Positions 8,566-19,005 of a stretch of DNA of 40,379 nucleotides are shown here, piece after piece. Made by a program: the position numbers and the translations under genes. This DNA comes from Miltoncostaeales bacterium (GTDB lineage: Bacteria > Actinomycetota > Thermoleophilia > Miltoncostaeales > Miltoncostaeaceae): contig JAURGT010000014.1 in assembly GCA_030833665.1 (NCBI GenBank), positions 1 to 40,379 on the forward strand, in the 5' to 3' direction. Under the pieces are notes generated by a model that was given only the letters and a program-made list of their open reading frames with translations, did not search any database and was not told where the DNA came from. Position 1 is the stretch's first letter. The number at the start of each line of letters is the position of its first letter.

Positions 8566-10370
8566 TGCCCCGATGCCCCGTCCAGCTGCAGCACGGCCAG
8601 GAAGGCCTCCTGCGGCACCTCGACGCTGCCGACGTGCTTCATGCGCTTCTTGCCCTCCTTCTGCTTCTCGAGCAACTTGCGCTTGCGGCTGATGTCGCCG
8701 CCGTAGCACTTGGCCAGCACGTCCTTGCGCTTTGCCTTCACCGTCTCGCGGGCGATGATCTTCCCGCCGATCGCGGCCTGCACCGGCACCTCGAACATCT
8801 GGCGTGGGATGGTCTCCTTCAGCCGCTCCACCAACCCCTTGCCGCGCGCGTACGCGCTGTCGCGGTGCACGATCATCGAGAGCGCGTCCACCGGTTCGCC
8901 CGCCAGCAGGATGTCCAGCTTCACGAGTGGGCTCTGGCGATAGCCGATGGGGTCGTAGTCGAGCGAGGCGTACCCGCGCGTACGCGACTTCAGTTGGTCG
9001 TAGAAGTCGAGCACGATCTCGGCAAGCGGCATGTCGTACACGACCTGCTGGCGATTCTCGATCGGCGTCATCGTCACGAAGTTGCCGCGGCGCTCCTGGC
9101 AGAGCCCCATCACCGCGCCCACGAAGTCCTGCGGCACCAGCATGGTGCAGCGCACGTAGGGCTCCTCGATCTGCTCGATGTGATTGGGGCTGGGCAGGTC
9201 AACCGGCGATCGCACCTCGAGCATCTCGCCCGATGTGGTGGTGACCTCGTACTCCACATTCGGCGTGGTGGTGATGAGGTCGAGGTCGTACTCGCGCTCG
9301 AGCCGCTCGCGGATGATGTCCATGTGCAGCAGGCCGAGGAACCCGCAGCGGAATCCGAACCCGAGCGCCTGCGAGGTCTCTGGCTCCCACACCAGCGAAG
9401 CGTCGTTGAGCGACAGCTTCTCGAGGGCGTCGCGAAGATCGGGATAGTCGTCGGCATCCACCGGGAACAGTCCGCAGAACACCATGGGCTTGGCCTCGCG
9501 GTAGCCGGGCAGGGCCTCGGCGGCCGCTGAGGCCGTGAGCGTGAGGGTGTCGCCCACCCGCAGCTCCACCAGGCTCTTGAGCCCCGTGACGATGTATCCG
9601 CTCTCCCCGGCGGACAGGTGGCCGATGGGAGTCATGACGGGAGACATGACTCCCACCTCCTCGGCCGTGAAGTCGGACCCGGTCGCCATCGCGCGCACCT
9701 GCTGGCCCGACTTCAGCTCACCGTCCATCACCCTCACGAATGCCACGACGCCCCGGTACTGGTCGTACACCGAGTCGAACACCAGGGCGCGCAGGGGGGC
9801 GTCCGGGTCGCCGGCGGGCGGGGGCACGCGGGTGACGACCGCCTCGAGCACGTCTCTCACGCCCTGGCCGGTCTTGGCCGAGATACGCAGGACGTGCTCG
9901 GGATCGTCGCCGATGAGGTCGGCCAGTGCCCGGGCATGCAGCTCGGGATCGGCTGCCGGCAGGTCGATCTTGTTGAGCACCGGCACCAGCTCGAGGTCGC
10001 CCTCGATGGCCAGGTAGGCGTTGGCGAGCGTCTGCGCCTCGATGCCCTGGCTGGCGTCCACCACCAGCAGCGCGCCCTCGCATGCCGCGAGGCTGCGGGA
10101 CACCTCGTATGAGAAGTCCACGTGTCCGGGCGTATCGATGAGGTTCAGCTGGTACGTCTCGCCGTCATCGGCCGTGTACATCACCCGCACGGCCTGGGCC
10201 TTGATGGTGATGCCGCGCTCGCGCTCGAGGTCCATTGAGTCGAGCACCTGCTCGCGCATGTCGCGGTCGCTGATGGCACCCGTGAGCTGGAGGATGCGAT
10301 CCGCCAGCGTCGACTTGCCGTGGTCGATGTGGGCGATGATCGAGAAGTTGCGGATGTGCGACTGGTCCAC
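8562..10370 (-). CDS. lepA: Elongation factor 4 (LepA), ribosomal back-translocase
   Basis: 602 residues, family length. G motifs: AHIDHGKST (13-21), [12 protein letters not shown]. Domains II, III, V and the LepA-specific C-terminal domain follow, ending with the characteristic [22 protein letters not shown]. Known role: GTPase that acts on stalled or mis-translocated ribosomes and in 30S biogenesis. GTG start at 10370, ten bases after the murJ stop. Confidence 0.96.
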   Translation of the reverse strand: MDQSHIRNFSIIAHIDHGKSTLADRILQLTGAISDRDMREQVLDSMDLERERGITIKAQAVRVMYTADDGETYQLNLIDTPGHVDFSYEVSRSLAACEGALLVVDASQGIEAQTLANAYLAIEGDLELVPVLNKIDLPAADPELHARALADLIGDDPEHVLRISAKTGQGVRDVLEAVVTRVPPPAGDPDAPLRALVFDSVYDQYRGVVAFVRVMDGELKSGQQVRAMATGSDFTAEEVGVMSPVMTPIGHLSAGESGYIVTGLKSLVELRVGDTLTLTASAAAEALPGYREAKPMVFCGLFPVDADDYPDLRDALEKLSLNDASLVWEPETSQALGFGFRCGFLGLLHMDIIRERLEREYDLDLITTTPNVEYEVTTTSGEMLEVRSPVDLPSPNHIEQIEEPYVRCTMLVPQDFVGAVMGLCQERRGNFVTMTPIENRQQVVYDMPLAEIVLDFYDQLKSRTRGYASLDYDPIGYRQSPLVKLDILLAGEPVDALSMIVHRDSAYARGKGLVERLKETIPRQMFEVPVQAAIGGKIIARETVKAKRKDVLAKCYGGDISRKRKLLEKQKEGKKRMKHVGSVEVPQEAFLAVLQLDGASGQ

Positions 10371-10380
10371 GGAGGCGACC

Positions 10381-11973
10381 CTATCGCAGTCGGCGACGGC
10401 GGCTGAGCACCCTCAGTATCGCCGTCATCTCGGGCATGTTCATGGCGCGGGCCGCCGCGATGATCGCGAACACCGTGGCGGCGCAGGCAGCGCCCACCGC
10501 GATGAGTTGGCCGATCAGCGACGTGCCCAGCGCCTCGTCGAGAACCCGCCACACCAGCCACCCGAGGACGCCCGCGACGATCGCCGCGCCCAGGGCCTGC
10601 ACGAAGCCCTCGGCGATGAAGCGGCCGTCGAGGTCGCCCGTGCGCTTGCTCAGGTAGTAGACGAGCGCGAGGAAGGTGACGAGGCTCGTGATGGACGTCG
10701 AGAGCGGGATGCCGCCGATGCCCAGCGGGATGTAGAGGATGGCGTTCAGGGCGGCGTTCACGGCCACCCCGATGCCGGCCACCGCCGTCGGCAGCCACGG
10801 CTGCTGCAGGCTGAAGAACGCGCGGATGAGCAGCAGGCTCGCCCCGTTGAAGACCAGCCCGATCGTGAAGAAGAACAGCGCCTCGGACGTGATGAGCGTC
10901 GAGAATGAGTCAAAGGCGCCGCGCTGGTAGACCAGCCGCACAACCGGCTCGGACAGCACCATGAGGAATGCCGAGGCGGGAAGCAGGAGGAAGAAGATCT
11001 GGCGCAGCCCCGACGCCACGGCGTCCCGCAGGCCCGGGTAGTCGCGGTTGGCCGCCATGCGGGAGATCGTCGGGAACAGCACGGTGGAGATGGCCACGCT
11101 GAACACGCCCTGCGGGAGGATGTACAGGCGGAACGCGGCGTCGATGGCGCGCGGGGCCTGGTCGCTCACGAGGGTGGCGAAGATGCCGTCGACCACCGCG
11201 TTGATGTTGATCAGCCCGAGTCCGACCGTGACGGGCAGCATCAGCACGAGCACGCGGCGCACGAGGCGGTTGCCGAACCCCAGCGAGATCGGGAACGGAC
11301 CGAACCCCTGCAGCTTCGGGAGCAGGTAGAGCAGTTGGGCGAGCGTGCCGGCGAGGATGCCGACCGCGTAGATCCAGATTCGGTTGTCGGGCGGGGCAAA
11401 GGGGGCGAACACGCCGAGGGCGACGATGATCACCGCATTCCAGAGCACCGGCACGAACGCCGTGGGCGTGAAGCGCCCCTCTGCCTGCAGCACGCCGGCC
11501 ACGATGCCCGTGAGGCCCAGCAGCGGAACGATCGGGAACATCAGCTGCGCGAGCCACACCACGTCGTCCTGCAGTGATGAGTCGAGGCCGGGTGCGAACA
11601 GCGGCATCAGCCACGGCGCGATGAGGATTGCCACCACGGTGATGGCGCCCAGGCCGAGCGTGATGACGCTCGCGAGCGCGCCGACCAGGCGCTTCGCCTC
11701 GCGGTCGCGGCCCTCCTCCTGCAGCTGCGTGTAGATGGGCACCATCGCCGCCGAGATGGCCGAGTCGGCCACGAGGCTGCGCAGCAGGTTGGGCACCTGG
11801 AACGCGATGACGAACGCGTTGATGGTGCCGACGGTGCCGAACAGCGCGGCGGCGAGGATCTCGCGCACCAGCCCGGCAACGCGGCTCACGGCCGTCCAGA
11901 ACGAGAAAAGCGCCGTCGACCGTCCGAGCCCGCCGGTCCCCCGGCGGCGCTGAGCAGTGCCTGTGTCCGTCAC
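10381..11973 (-). CDS. murJ: Lipid II flippase MurJ (MviN)
   Basis: 530 residues with about 14 hydrophobic segments. The N-terminal stretch [28 protein letters not shown] and the [29 protein letters not shown] segment are typical of MurJ in the MOP exporter superfamily. Known role: moves the peptidoglycan precursor lipid II across the inner membrane. GTG start at 11973. It is the first gene of the long minus-strand run and diverges from rpsT across 71 bases, so its promoter must lie there; I see only a weak candidate. Confidence 0.93.
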   Translation of the reverse strand: MTDTGTAQRRRGTGGLGRSTALFSFWTAVSRVAGLVREILAAALFGTVGTINAFVIAFQVPNLLRSLVADSAISAAMVPIYTQLQEEGRDREAKRLVGALASVITLGLGAITVVAILIAPWLMPLFAPGLDSSLQDDVVWLAQLMFPIVPLLGLTGIVAGVLQAEGRFTPTAFVPVLWNAVIIVALGVFAPFAPPDNRIWIYAVGILAGTLAQLLYLLPKLQGFGPFPISLGFGNRLVRRVLVLMLPVTVGLGLININAVVDGIFATLVSDQAPRAIDAAFRLYILPQGVFSVAISTVLFPTISRMAANRDYPGLRDAVASGLRQIFFLLLPASAFLMVLSEPVVRLVYQRGAFDSFSTLITSEALFFFTIGLVFNGASLLLIRAFFSLQQPWLPTAVAGIGVAVNAALNAILYIPLGIGGIPLSTSITSLVTFLALVYYLSKRTGDLDGRFIAEGFVQALGAAIVAGVLGWLVWRVLDEALGTSLIGQLIAVGAACAATVFAIIAAARAMNMPEMTAILRVLSRRRRLR

Positions 11974-12000
11974 GCTCGCGGCGTCGCCCCGGTCATCCGT

Positions 12001-12009
12001 TGCTACGAT
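12001..12009 (+). promoter_or_regulatory. Candidate extended -10 promoter of rpsT
   Basis: TG-C-TACGAT reads as an extended -10 element (TGn then TAnnnT), about 35 bases before the rpsT GTG, with a GGAG ribosome-binding site at 12033-12036. No convincing -35 hexamer is present, which is normal for extended -10 promoters. It lies in the short divergent gap with murJ. Confidence 0.4.
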
Positions 12010-12044
12010 ACCCGGCCGACCTACCGCAATACGGAGAATCCCGC

Positions 12045-12308
12045 GTGGCCAACATCAAGCAGCAGAAGAAGCGCAACCGTCGATCCCTCAAGCAGAGGGA
12101 CACCAACATCCGCTACCGCTCCACGGTGCGAAGCGGCATGAAGCGCCTCTCCACTGCCGCCGACTCGGGTGAGGCCATCACCCCGGAGCAGGCCGCCGAG
12201 ATGATGAAGACCATCGACCGCGCCGCCGCGCGCGGGGCGATGCACAAGAACACCGCCGCCCGCCGGAAGGCCCGAGTGGCGCGCCTCGCGGCAAAGTCCG
12301 CCGCCTGA
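12045..12308 (+). CDS. rpsT: Small ribosomal subunit protein bS20
   Basis: 87 residues, family length. The Lys/Arg-rich helix ANIKQQKKRNRRS at the start and the NTAARRKARVARLAAK end are typical of S20, a primary 16S rRNA binding protein. GTG at 12045 was chosen because S20 begins (M)ANIK and GGAG lies eight bases upstream. An earlier in-frame ATG at 12000 would add 15 non-conserved residues. It is one of few plus-strand genes here and is isolated from holA by the inverted repeat that follows. Confidence 0.95.
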   Translation: MANIKQQKKRNRRSLKQRDTNIRYRSTVRSGMKRLSTAADSGEAITPEQAAEMMKTIDRAAARGAMHKNTAARRKARVARLAAKSAA

Positions 12309-12313
12309 CCAAA

Positions 12314-12382
12314 CCCCGGTGTCAGGCACTTAACCGTGCCGCGTGCATCGCGTGACGCAGGGTTAAGTGCCTGACACCGGGG
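12314..12382. repeat. 22-bp perfect inverted repeat filling the rpsT/holA gap (REP/BIME-like)
   Basis: Left arm 12314-12335 and right arm 12361-12382 are exact reverse complements over 22 bases, separated by a 25-base loop that itself holds a small CGCG hairpin (12340-12352). The arms carry the core GGTGTCAGGCACTTAA. The right arm ends at the base before the holA stop codon, and the left arm starts five bases after the rpsT stop. It can act as a bidirectional terminator for the convergent genes. The GTGTCAGGCAC core resembles repeats I recall near REP-associated tyrosine transposases, so it may be a dispersed element. Confidence 0.85.
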
Positions 12383-13408
12383 TCAGCGGCCCCGGCAGGC
12401 TCCGATCAGGTCGCGCACCCCGAGCTCGAGCACCATGCGCTCGCCGTCGCCGCGCGACGTGCCGAGGTCGGTGAGCGCCGAGACGCGCAGGTCGAGCTCC
12501 AGGTCGGCGAGGCGGGCCACGCACCACTCCCCCGCGCCCGGGGCAACCTGGCGGGCGTGCTCCAGCGCCTTCTGCGCCGGATAGCCCTTCAGGCCCGTGA
12601 TGCGCTCCACGTCGTCCTGGGTGGCACCCGCGGCCTGGGCCACGGCGATGCCGCGGAAGTGCCGGGCCAGTGTTCTCTGGATCACGATGGGGTCGGTGGT
12701 GTCGCTGCCGCCCGCCAGGTCGGCGAGCAGGTCCTGCGCCGCGCGTGAGTCGCCCGACACGATGAGGTCGCCCAGCAGGTAGGCGCGCGCCTCCGGATCG
12801 ACCACCACGAGCGCCGCCACGTGCTCCCGCTCGACCGGCCCGTCCCCCGCGGCCACCGCGAGCTTCGTCGCCTCGTTGGCCAGGTGACCGGCATCCGATC
12901 CCGCGCGCCCAGCGCGGCGCACCACATCATCGGCCAGAGAGGCGCTGATCGAGCTGCCGCGCTTCTTCACCTCGCCCTGGATGAACTCGCGGAACCACTT
13001 CGCCCGCGCCTTCTCGTTGCCGCGCCTGTCCGGCGGCGGCCCGTAGGCCAGGAGCTGGCCGACGGCCTCCACGGCCTTCTGCATGCGGGGGGTCGGCGCC
13101 CCCCCGGCCACCAGCGCCAGGCAGGTGGTGGGCACCGGGTCGTCCAGGTACTCGATGAGGGGCTCCACGTCGGCGGCCTTCCAGCCATCGGCGCGGCGCA
13201 CCAGCACCAGTCGCGTACCGCCGAAGGAGAGTGCCTCGCATGCGGCCCGCACCTCGGTGGCCGGCACCTCCGCTGCCTCGAAGCGCTCAGCGGGCATGCC
13301 CCCCTCGGCCTCCACGCGCGCGATCAGCCGGTGCACCGCGAGGTCCACCTTGGCGCGGTCCTCGCCGTGGATCCAGTAGACGGGCTTGAGCGGCTCCTTC
13401 GCGGACAC
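12383..13408 (-). CDS. holA: DNA polymerase III delta subunit
   Basis: 341 residues. The opening KPVYWIHGEDRAKVDLAVHRLI, the LSFGGTRLVLVR segment and the C-terminal helical region with ARHFRGIAVAQ...GLKGYPAQKALEHAR match HolA, the clamp-loader subunit that opens the beta clamp. It has the AAA+ fold without a working Walker A, as expected for delta. GTG at 13408 comes ten bases after the comEC stop. The comEC-holA-(rpsT) cluster is widely conserved. Confidence 0.93.
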   Translation of the reverse strand: MSAKEPLKPVYWIHGEDRAKVDLAVHRLIARVEAEGGMPAERFEAAEVPATEVRAACEALSFGGTRLVLVRRADGWKAADVEPLIEYLDDPVPTTCLALVAGGAPTPRMQKAVEAVGQLLAYGPPPDRRGNEKARAKWFREFIQGEVKKRGSSISASLADDVVRRAGRAGSDAGHLANEATKLAVAAGDGPVEREHVAALVVVDPEARAYLLGDLIVSGDSRAAQDLLADLAGGSDTTDPIVIQRTLARHFRGIAVAQAAGATQDDVERITGLKGYPAQKALEHARQVAPGAGEWCVARLADLELDLRVSALTDLGTSRGDGERMVLELGVRDLIGACRGR

Positions 13409-13417
13409 ACGCCAAGG

Positions 13418-15763
13418 CTACCCGCGGGTCACGATGATGCCGCCGCCGGAACGGCGCGCATCGAGGTCGCCCACCAGGTCGGTGCGGGCCACCTGCGCGC
13501 CCGCATCCGCGAGGGCGCGCAGGGTGGCCGGGCGGGGATGCCCGTACCGGTTCCCCTGCCCCGCCGAGACCAGCGCCACGGATGGGCGCAGGCGACCCAG
13601 CACCGCAGGCAGGCCGGGATCCTCCGATCCGTGGTGCGGCACCTGCAGCACGTCCACCGGGCCCAGGTGGAGCCCCGCCAGCGATGGGCTCTCGGCGTCT
13701 CCCGGGATCAGCGCCGTGAGCCCCGGCGCGCGCGCCGCCACCACGAGGCACCTCGCGTTGGGCTCGGCAGAGGAGGGCACGTGCGCGCCGGGGCCGATGA
13801 CATCAACACGCCACGAGCCCGCCCGCACCCCCGACGCGGACCCCACCCACTCCACGGGAACCGCGGCCGCGCGGGCGCGGGCGGCCAGCCGGCGCACGAG
13901 AGGGGCGTCGGAGTCCGGTTGCGGCAGCAACAGGCGCCCCACCCGCACGCGTCCCAGCAGCTCCTCGGCCCCGCCCGCGTGGTCGTCCGCCCCGTGGCTG
14001 ATCACCAGCGCGCCGATGGACGGCGAGCCCATGCGCTCCATGGCCGCGACCACCGGCGCGGGTTCACCCGGCGGTCCCGCATCCACCAGCACGTCGATGG
14101 AGTTGCCCGTGCGCAACGCCACCGCCGAGCCCTGCCCCACGTCGAGCATGCGCACGGCGGGACCGGTGGACATCGGCGGCGGGCCGCATCCCGGGATCAG
14201 CGGCCCGAGCAGCCACGCGAGCACGAGGCTGCCGACCACCGCGACGCCAGCGCGCGCGGCGCGCACCTGCCCGTGAATCCGCCAGCCGCGCGACGCGGGC
14301 ACGCGGCGCAGCCACCACCAGGCCACGGGCGGGGCGACGGCCAGCATCCCGAGCGGAAGCGCACCCCACGCGGGAACCTGCTGCACCGCTCCCGGGATCG
14401 CCGCGGCGACGCGCGCCACCCAGAGGATGATCCCGGCGCCCAGCGAGGCGATCCATGCGAGCACGACGCCGATCGGATGCCACAGGGCATTTCCGGCGAC
14501 GCCGAGCATGGCGGCCACCACCACGGGGCCCGCCACCGGCACGGCCACGAGGTTCGCGATGAGCCCGACCAGCGAGATGCTGCCGAAGCCCAGTGCAAGC
14601 ACCGGCGCGGTGGCCAGGCCCGCGCCCGCGGACTGGGCCACCAGGTCCGCGGTGCGCTGCGGCATGACCCCGCGCAACCACTCGCCGACCGGCGGGGCGA
14701 TGGCGAACAGGCCCGCCACGGCGGCGAACGACAACTGCAGGCCCGGGTCGCCGATGGCCAACGGGTCGAGGGCCAGCATCGCGGCCAGCGCCAACAGCAG
14801 GGCGTTCCACGGCGCACGGTGGCCGCCGCGAAGATCGGCCGCCACCCCGATCGCGCCCATGATCCCCGCGCGCAGCACCGACGCCCCGCCATCACAGGCG
14901 AGGCAGTAGGCGAGCATCGCCGTCCCGGCCATCGCCACCCGCCGCAGGCGCGCTACCCCGAGGGCGCCGAGCGCAGCGACCACGCCGATGCCGATCACCG
15001 CGACGTTCTGCCCGCTCACGGCGAGCAGGTGCCAGAGCCCGGCATCGCGCATGCTCGTGGATGCCTCGTCCGAGAGGCCGTCGCCTCCCCCGAGCGCCAT
15101 CCCGCGCACCATCGCCTCGCGATTGCCTCCGAGGCCGGCCGCCACATGGCGCTGCGCGAACCGTCGCAGGGCGTCGCGCGCGCCGGCCACTCCCCCCCGC
15201 CAGCCGACCGCCTGCCACCCGTCGCCCCGCAGCCGCGCCGATACCCTCTGCCGCCGCAGCCATGCCTTCCACCAGCCGGGCGACCCGTCACGTGATGCCG
15301 GGCCCACGGACCCGGAGACCCGCACCACCTGGCCCACCTCCGGAGGCGTGACACCCCGTGGCAGCTCGAGCAGCAGCCCGGTGCCCGCCGGGGGCGCCCC
15401 GGGGCCGGTCATGCGCCCGGCCTCCACCCGCATGCGCGTGCCGCGCGTGGTGGTGGCCGGCAGGGCGGTGAGGGTGACCACGCCGGACGCCGGCCCGAAC
15501 CGGTGCACCGGCATGGGCGCGGTGTCCGCCACGCGCGCCGTGGCCCAGGCGGCGCCCCCGAGGGCCGCCGAGGCGCACAGGAACGCCATGGCCGCCACGG
15601 CAGCGCGTGCGCGCAGCGCGCCCGCCGCGCCAATGGCAAGAGCCACGGCGAGCAGGGCGATCACGACCGTCGGGACGCCCTCCATGGCCGGCGGCCCAAG
15701 GCCACCGGCCATGAGACCCGCGACGAGCGCCGCCGGCACCGCCAGCGGCAGGTGGCGGATCAC
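13418..15763 (-). CDS. comEC: DNA-uptake channel protein ComEC/Rec2
   Basis: 781 residues: N-terminal hydrophobic segments, an OB-like extracytoplasmic part (about 85-190), the competence domain beginning near DAGLWHLLAVSGQNVAVIG with about eight membrane helices, and a C-terminal metallo-beta-lactamase-like domain with SHGADDHAGG and VPHHGSED. ComEC forms the inner-membrane channel for single-stranded DNA in transformation; the lactamase-like domain is thought to degrade the other strand. GTG at 15763 overlaps the comEA stop (GTGA). Confidence 0.95.
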   Translation of the reverse strand: MIRHLPLAVPAALVAGLMAGGLGPPAMEGVPTVVIALLAVALAIGAAGALRARAAVAAMAFLCASAALGGAAWATARVADTAPMPVHRFGPASGVVTLTALPATTTRGTRMRVEAGRMTGPGAPPAGTGLLLELPRGVTPPEVGQVVRVSGSVGPASRDGSPGWWKAWLRRQRVSARLRGDGWQAVGWRGGVAGARDALRRFAQRHVAAGLGGNREAMVRGMALGGGDGLSDEASTSMRDAGLWHLLAVSGQNVAVIGIGVVAALGALGVARLRRVAMAGTAMLAYCLACDGGASVLRAGIMGAIGVAADLRGGHRAPWNALLLALAAMLALDPLAIGDPGLQLSFAAVAGLFAIAPPVGEWLRGVMPQRTADLVAQSAGAGLATAPVLALGFGSISLVGLIANLVAVPVAGPVVVAAMLGVAGNALWHPIGVVLAWIASLGAGIILWVARVAAAIPGAVQQVPAWGALPLGMLAVAPPVAWWWLRRVPASRGWRIHGQVRAARAGVAVVGSLVLAWLLGPLIPGCGPPPMSTGPAVRMLDVGQGSAVALRTGNSIDVLVDAGPPGEPAPVVAAMERMGSPSIGALVISHGADDHAGGAEELLGRVRVGRLLLPQPDSDAPLVRRLAARARAAAVPVEWVGSASGVRAGSWRVDVIGPGAHVPSSAEPNARCLVVAARAPGLTALIPGDAESPSLAGLHLGPVDVLQVPHHGSEDPGLPAVLGRLRPSVALVSAGQGNRYGHPRPATLRALADAGAQVARTDLVGDLDARRSGGGIIVTRG

Positions 15764-16359
15764 GGGGTGAGATGCGGCCGGAGCGCCTCCATGCGGGCCG
15801 GCCCGATGCCCGGCACCTCGTCGAGGGCATCCACCGATGAGAACCCGCCGTGGGAATCGCGCCAGGCGATGATGCGCGCCGCCAGCGCCGGGCCCACGCC
15901 GTCGAGCGCCTCGAGGTCCGCCGCCGTGGCCGACGACAGGCTCACGGGCCCGCTGGCGCCGCCTGCGGTGCCCCCAGCGCCCGCCCCGCTGGCGGCCACT
16001 CCGACCACGCCGGGCCGCGGACGGGATGGGATGACCACCTGCTGCCCATCGACCACGGGGGCGGCGAGATTGAGCCGCGAGAGGTCGGCGTCACGCGTCG
16101 GGCCGCCGGCAATGCGCACCGCCTGGATGACCCGGGAGTCACCGCCCACCCGGTATACGCCGGGCGTGCGGACCTCCCCGGCCACGTGCACGAGGGTCAT
16201 CTTCGGCACGTCGGGCGCCCTGCTCACGCGCGCGGCGGGGGCGGGCGCCCCCTGCTCGCCCCCGCCGCCCATGGACCGCCAGGCCATCACCGCGAGCACG
16301 AGGGCGATGAGCCCGTACATCCACCCCGACCTGCGCAGCCACGGCAAGAGGCGATCCAT
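15760..16359 (-). CDS. comEA: DNA receptor ComEA
   Basis: 199 residues: one N-terminal membrane anchor (about 12-30), an SLBB domain (about 55-108, VHVAGEVRTPGVYRV), a Gly/Ala linker and a C-terminal double helix-hairpin-helix (about 140-199, LEALDGVGPALAARIIAWR and LDEVPGIGPARMEALRP). That is the ComEA architecture, which binds incoming double-stranded DNA at the membrane and hands it to ComEC. ATG at 16359. It is the first gene of the competence pair, 67 bases after leuS. Confidence 0.94.
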   Translation of the reverse strand: MDRLLPWLRRSGWMYGLIALVLAVMAWRSMGGGGEQGAPAPAARVSRAPDVPKMTLVHVAGEVRTPGVYRVGGDSRVIQAVRIAGGPTRDADLSRLNLAAPVVDGQQVVIPSRPRPGVVGVAASGAGAGGTAGGASGPVSLSSATAADLEALDGVGPALAARIIAWRDSHGGFSSVDALDEVPGIGPARMEALRPHLTP

Positions 16360-16426
16360 GCGGCCACCGTATGGCGACCCGCATCACCCATGGCGCGCGC
16401 CCCGTCACGAGGGGCACGCGGGTGCG

Positions 16427-18967
16427 TTACTTCCCGCCCACCACCACGTTCACGAGCTTGCCGGGCACCACGATGGTTCGTTTCGGCTCGGCACCGCCCA
16501 TGGCCGCCTGCACCTTGGGCAGGGACAGGGCCATCGCGATGAGGGCGTCCTCGTCCATGTCGGGTGCCACATCGGCGCGATCGCGCAGCTTGCCATTCAC
16601 CTGGAAGACGATCGTGATGCTGTCGGCGACGAGGAAGGCCGGGTCGGCCTCGGGCCAGGGCTCCTCCCACAGGCGCTCGCTACCCATGGCCTCCCAGAGC
16701 TCCGACGCGATGTGCGGGGCGAACGGGAAGATGAGCGACACCGTGGTGCGCGCGGCGTGCCACAGCGCCTTCCCCCCGGACTCCGAAGCGAGCGCACCGT
16801 CCGCGGCGTCGCGAGTGGCCTGGTTCACCAGTTCCTGGATCGCGCTGATGGCCGTGTGGAACGAGAAGCGCTCCCCGATGTCCTGGGTCACCTTCTCCAC
16901 CGTGGCCTCGGCCTTGCGCACCAGCGCGAGCGCCGCCCCATCGCCCTCCAGGTCCCCGGGGGACGGGCGCCCCGGATCCACGTCGCCGGGCAGGCCGCGC
17001 ACCAGGCGCCACACGCGGTCCAGGAACCTCCTCTGCCCCTCCACCCCGCTATCGCTCCACTCGGCATCGTCGGCCGCGGGGCCCATGAACAGGATGTAGA
17101 GCCTGAGGGTGTCGGCGCCGAAGCGCTGGATGATGTCGTCGGGGGGCACCACGTTGCCCCGGCTCTTGCTCATCTTCGCGCCCTGGTGATGGATCATCCC
17201 CTGCGTGAAGAGGCGCGCGAACGGCTCGCGCGTTCCCACCAGGCCGAGGTCGTGCATGACCTTTGTGAAGAAGCGCGCGTAGAGCAGGTGCAGGATCGCG
17301 TGCTCCACCCCGCCGATGTACTGGTCGACCGGCAGCCAGTAATCGGCGATGTCGCGATCGAAGGGGCCGCCGGTGAAGTGCGGTGCGGTGTAGCGCAGGA
17401 AGTACCACGACGAGTCGACGAAGGTGTCCATGGTGTCGGTCTCGCGCCGGGCGGGGCCACCGCACGAGGGACACGTGGTGGCCAGCCAATCCTCCGCGGC
17501 CGCGAGCGGGCTCTGCCCCTGGGGCGCGTAGTCGTCCACGTGGGGGAGCAGCACCGGCAGCTGGTCGTCGGGCACCGGCACCACGCCGCACGCGTCGCAG
17601 TTGACCACCGGGATCGGCGCCCCCCAGTACCTCTGTCGCGAGATCAGCCAGTCGCGCAGTCGGTAGCCCACCGTGGCGTCGCCCTCGCCGCGCGCGGCGA
17701 GCTCGGCGCACATGGCCCGCTTGGCCTCCTCCACCTCCATGCCGTCGAGCGGGCCGGAGTTCACCAGCTGCCCGGGGCCGGTCCAGGCCTCGTCAAGCGG
17801 GGCGTCAGGCGGCGAGCCCTCCGGCGCGATCACGCGCTGCACCGGCAGGTCGTGCGCACGGGCGAAGGCGAAATCGCGCTCGTCGTGCCCCGGCACCGCC
17901 ATGATGGCGCCCGTGCCGTAATCCATGAGCACGTAGTCGGCCACCCACACGGGAATCTCCTCGCCGTTCGCGGGATTCACCACGTACCGGCCCGTGAAGA
18001 CCCCGGTCTTGGGACGCTCCGCCGCGCTGCGCTCAGCCACCGCGGTGCGCGCGGCGGTGCCCACGTAGGCGGTCACCTCAGCCTGCTCGGGACGCCCGTC
18101 CACCAGGCGCGGCACCAGAGGGTGCTCAGGAGCCATCAGGAAGAACGTCGCGCCGTAGAGGGTGTCGGGGCGCGTGGTGAACACGGGGATCACGGTGCCC
18201 GGGTCGTCGGCCACGCGGAACTCCACGCGCGCGCCCACCGACCGGCCGATCCAGTTGCGCTGCATCGTCAGCACGCGCTCGGGCCAGTCGTCGAGCAGGT
18301 CCATGTCGTCGAGCAGCGCCTGCGCGTAGTCGGTGATGCGCAGGAACCACTGGGGTAGCTGGCGCAGCTCCACCGGGCTCTTGCAGCGCTCGCAGAGGCC
18401 GTCGACCACCTGCTCGTTGGCAAGAACGGTCTGGTCCGTCGGGCACCAGTTGACCGCGGCCTCGCGGCGCTCCACGAGCCCCTTCTCGAGGAACCTCAGG
18501 AAGATCCACTGCGTCCAGCGGTAGTACTCGGGATCGGCCGTGGAGATCTCCGTGTCCCAGTCGATCGAGAAGCCCAGGCGCCGGAGCTGCGCGCGAATGC
18601 TGGCGATGTTGCGCGCCGTGACTTCCGCCGGCGGCTCGCCGGTGCGGATCGCGGCGTTCTCGGCGGGCAGCCCGAATGCGTCATATCCCATCGGGTGGAA
18701 CACCACGTGCCCGGTGCGGCGGCGGAAGTGCGCCACCACGTCGCCCATGGTGTAGTTCTTGACATGCCCCATGTGGATCTCGCCCGAGGGGTACGGCAGC
18801 ATCTCGAGCACGTACGCCTTGGGGGCATCGGGGACGGAGGCAGGCTCGCCGTCGCGGGCGACGGGCTCCGCGTGGAACGCCCGCGCGGCGTCCCACTCGG
18901 ACTGCCATCGGGCCTCCGTCGCCGCCGGGTCGTAGCGTTCCGGGAGTGCGCTCGGCGGTGCGGTCAT
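16427..18967 (-). CDS. leuS: Leucyl-tRNA synthetase
   Basis: 846 residues. HIGH motif is HMGH (65-68) in [15 protein letters not shown]; the KMSKS motif is intact near residue 597. The CP1 editing domain has [12 protein letters not shown], and a zinc-binding insertion with two C-x-x-C pairs (CDAC, CPSC) is present. It charges tRNA-Leu. I chose ATG at 18967; a longer frame adds 15 unrelated residues that would overlap the divergent GNAT gene. No T-box leader is possible in the 38-base gap. Confidence 0.96.
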   Translation of the reverse strand: MTAPPSALPERYDPAATEARWQSEWDAARAFHAEPVARDGEPASVPDAPKAYVLEMLPYPSGEIHMGHVKNYTMGDVVAHFRRRTGHVVFHPMGYDAFGLPAENAAIRTGEPPAEVTARNIASIRAQLRRLGFSIDWDTEISTADPEYYRWTQWIFLRFLEKGLVERREAAVNWCPTDQTVLANEQVVDGLCERCKSPVELRQLPQWFLRITDYAQALLDDMDLLDDWPERVLTMQRNWIGRSVGARVEFRVADDPGTVIPVFTTRPDTLYGATFFLMAPEHPLVPRLVDGRPEQAEVTAYVGTAARTAVAERSAAERPKTGVFTGRYVVNPANGEEIPVWVADYVLMDYGTGAIMAVPGHDERDFAFARAHDLPVQRVIAPEGSPPDAPLDEAWTGPGQLVNSGPLDGMEVEEAKRAMCAELAARGEGDATVGYRLRDWLISRQRYWGAPIPVVNCDACGVVPVPDDQLPVLLPHVDDYAPQGQSPLAAAEDWLATTCPSCGGPARRETDTMDTFVDSSWYFLRYTAPHFTGGPFDRDIADYWLPVDQYIGGVEHAILHLLYARFFTKVMHDLGLVGTREPFARLFTQGMIHHQGAKMSKSRGNVVPPDDIIQRFGADTLRLYILFMGPAADDAEWSDSGVEGQRRFLDRVWRLVRGLPGDVDPGRPSPGDLEGDGAALALVRKAEATVEKVTQDIGERFSFHTAISAIQELVNQATRDAADGALASESGGKALWHAARTTVSLIFPFAPHIASELWEAMGSERLWEEPWPEADPAFLVADSITIVFQVNGKLRDRADVAPDMDEDALIAMALSLPKVQAAMGGAEPKRTIVVPGKLVNVVVGGK

Positions 18968-18991
18968 CGGCGGGCGACAGTACCAAGTCAC

Positions 18992-18996
18992 GGAGG
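18992..18996 (+). promoter_or_regulatory. Shine-Dalgarno GGAGG that selects a CTG start
   Basis: GGAGG stands nine bases before CTG at 19006, the only start that keeps the whole first strand of the GNAT fold. The nearby ATG at 18999 is in another frame and ends after 19 codons. Confidence 0.6.
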
Positions 18997-19005
18997 GGAT
19001 GACCC

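Noticed and set aside
12821-15295. An 824-codon open frame on the plus strand
   Set aside because: Antisense to holA and comEC; composition typical of a shadow frame.
15503-18358. A 951-codon open frame on the plus strand
   Set aside because: Antisense to comEC, comEA and leuS; same cause, no recognisable domain.
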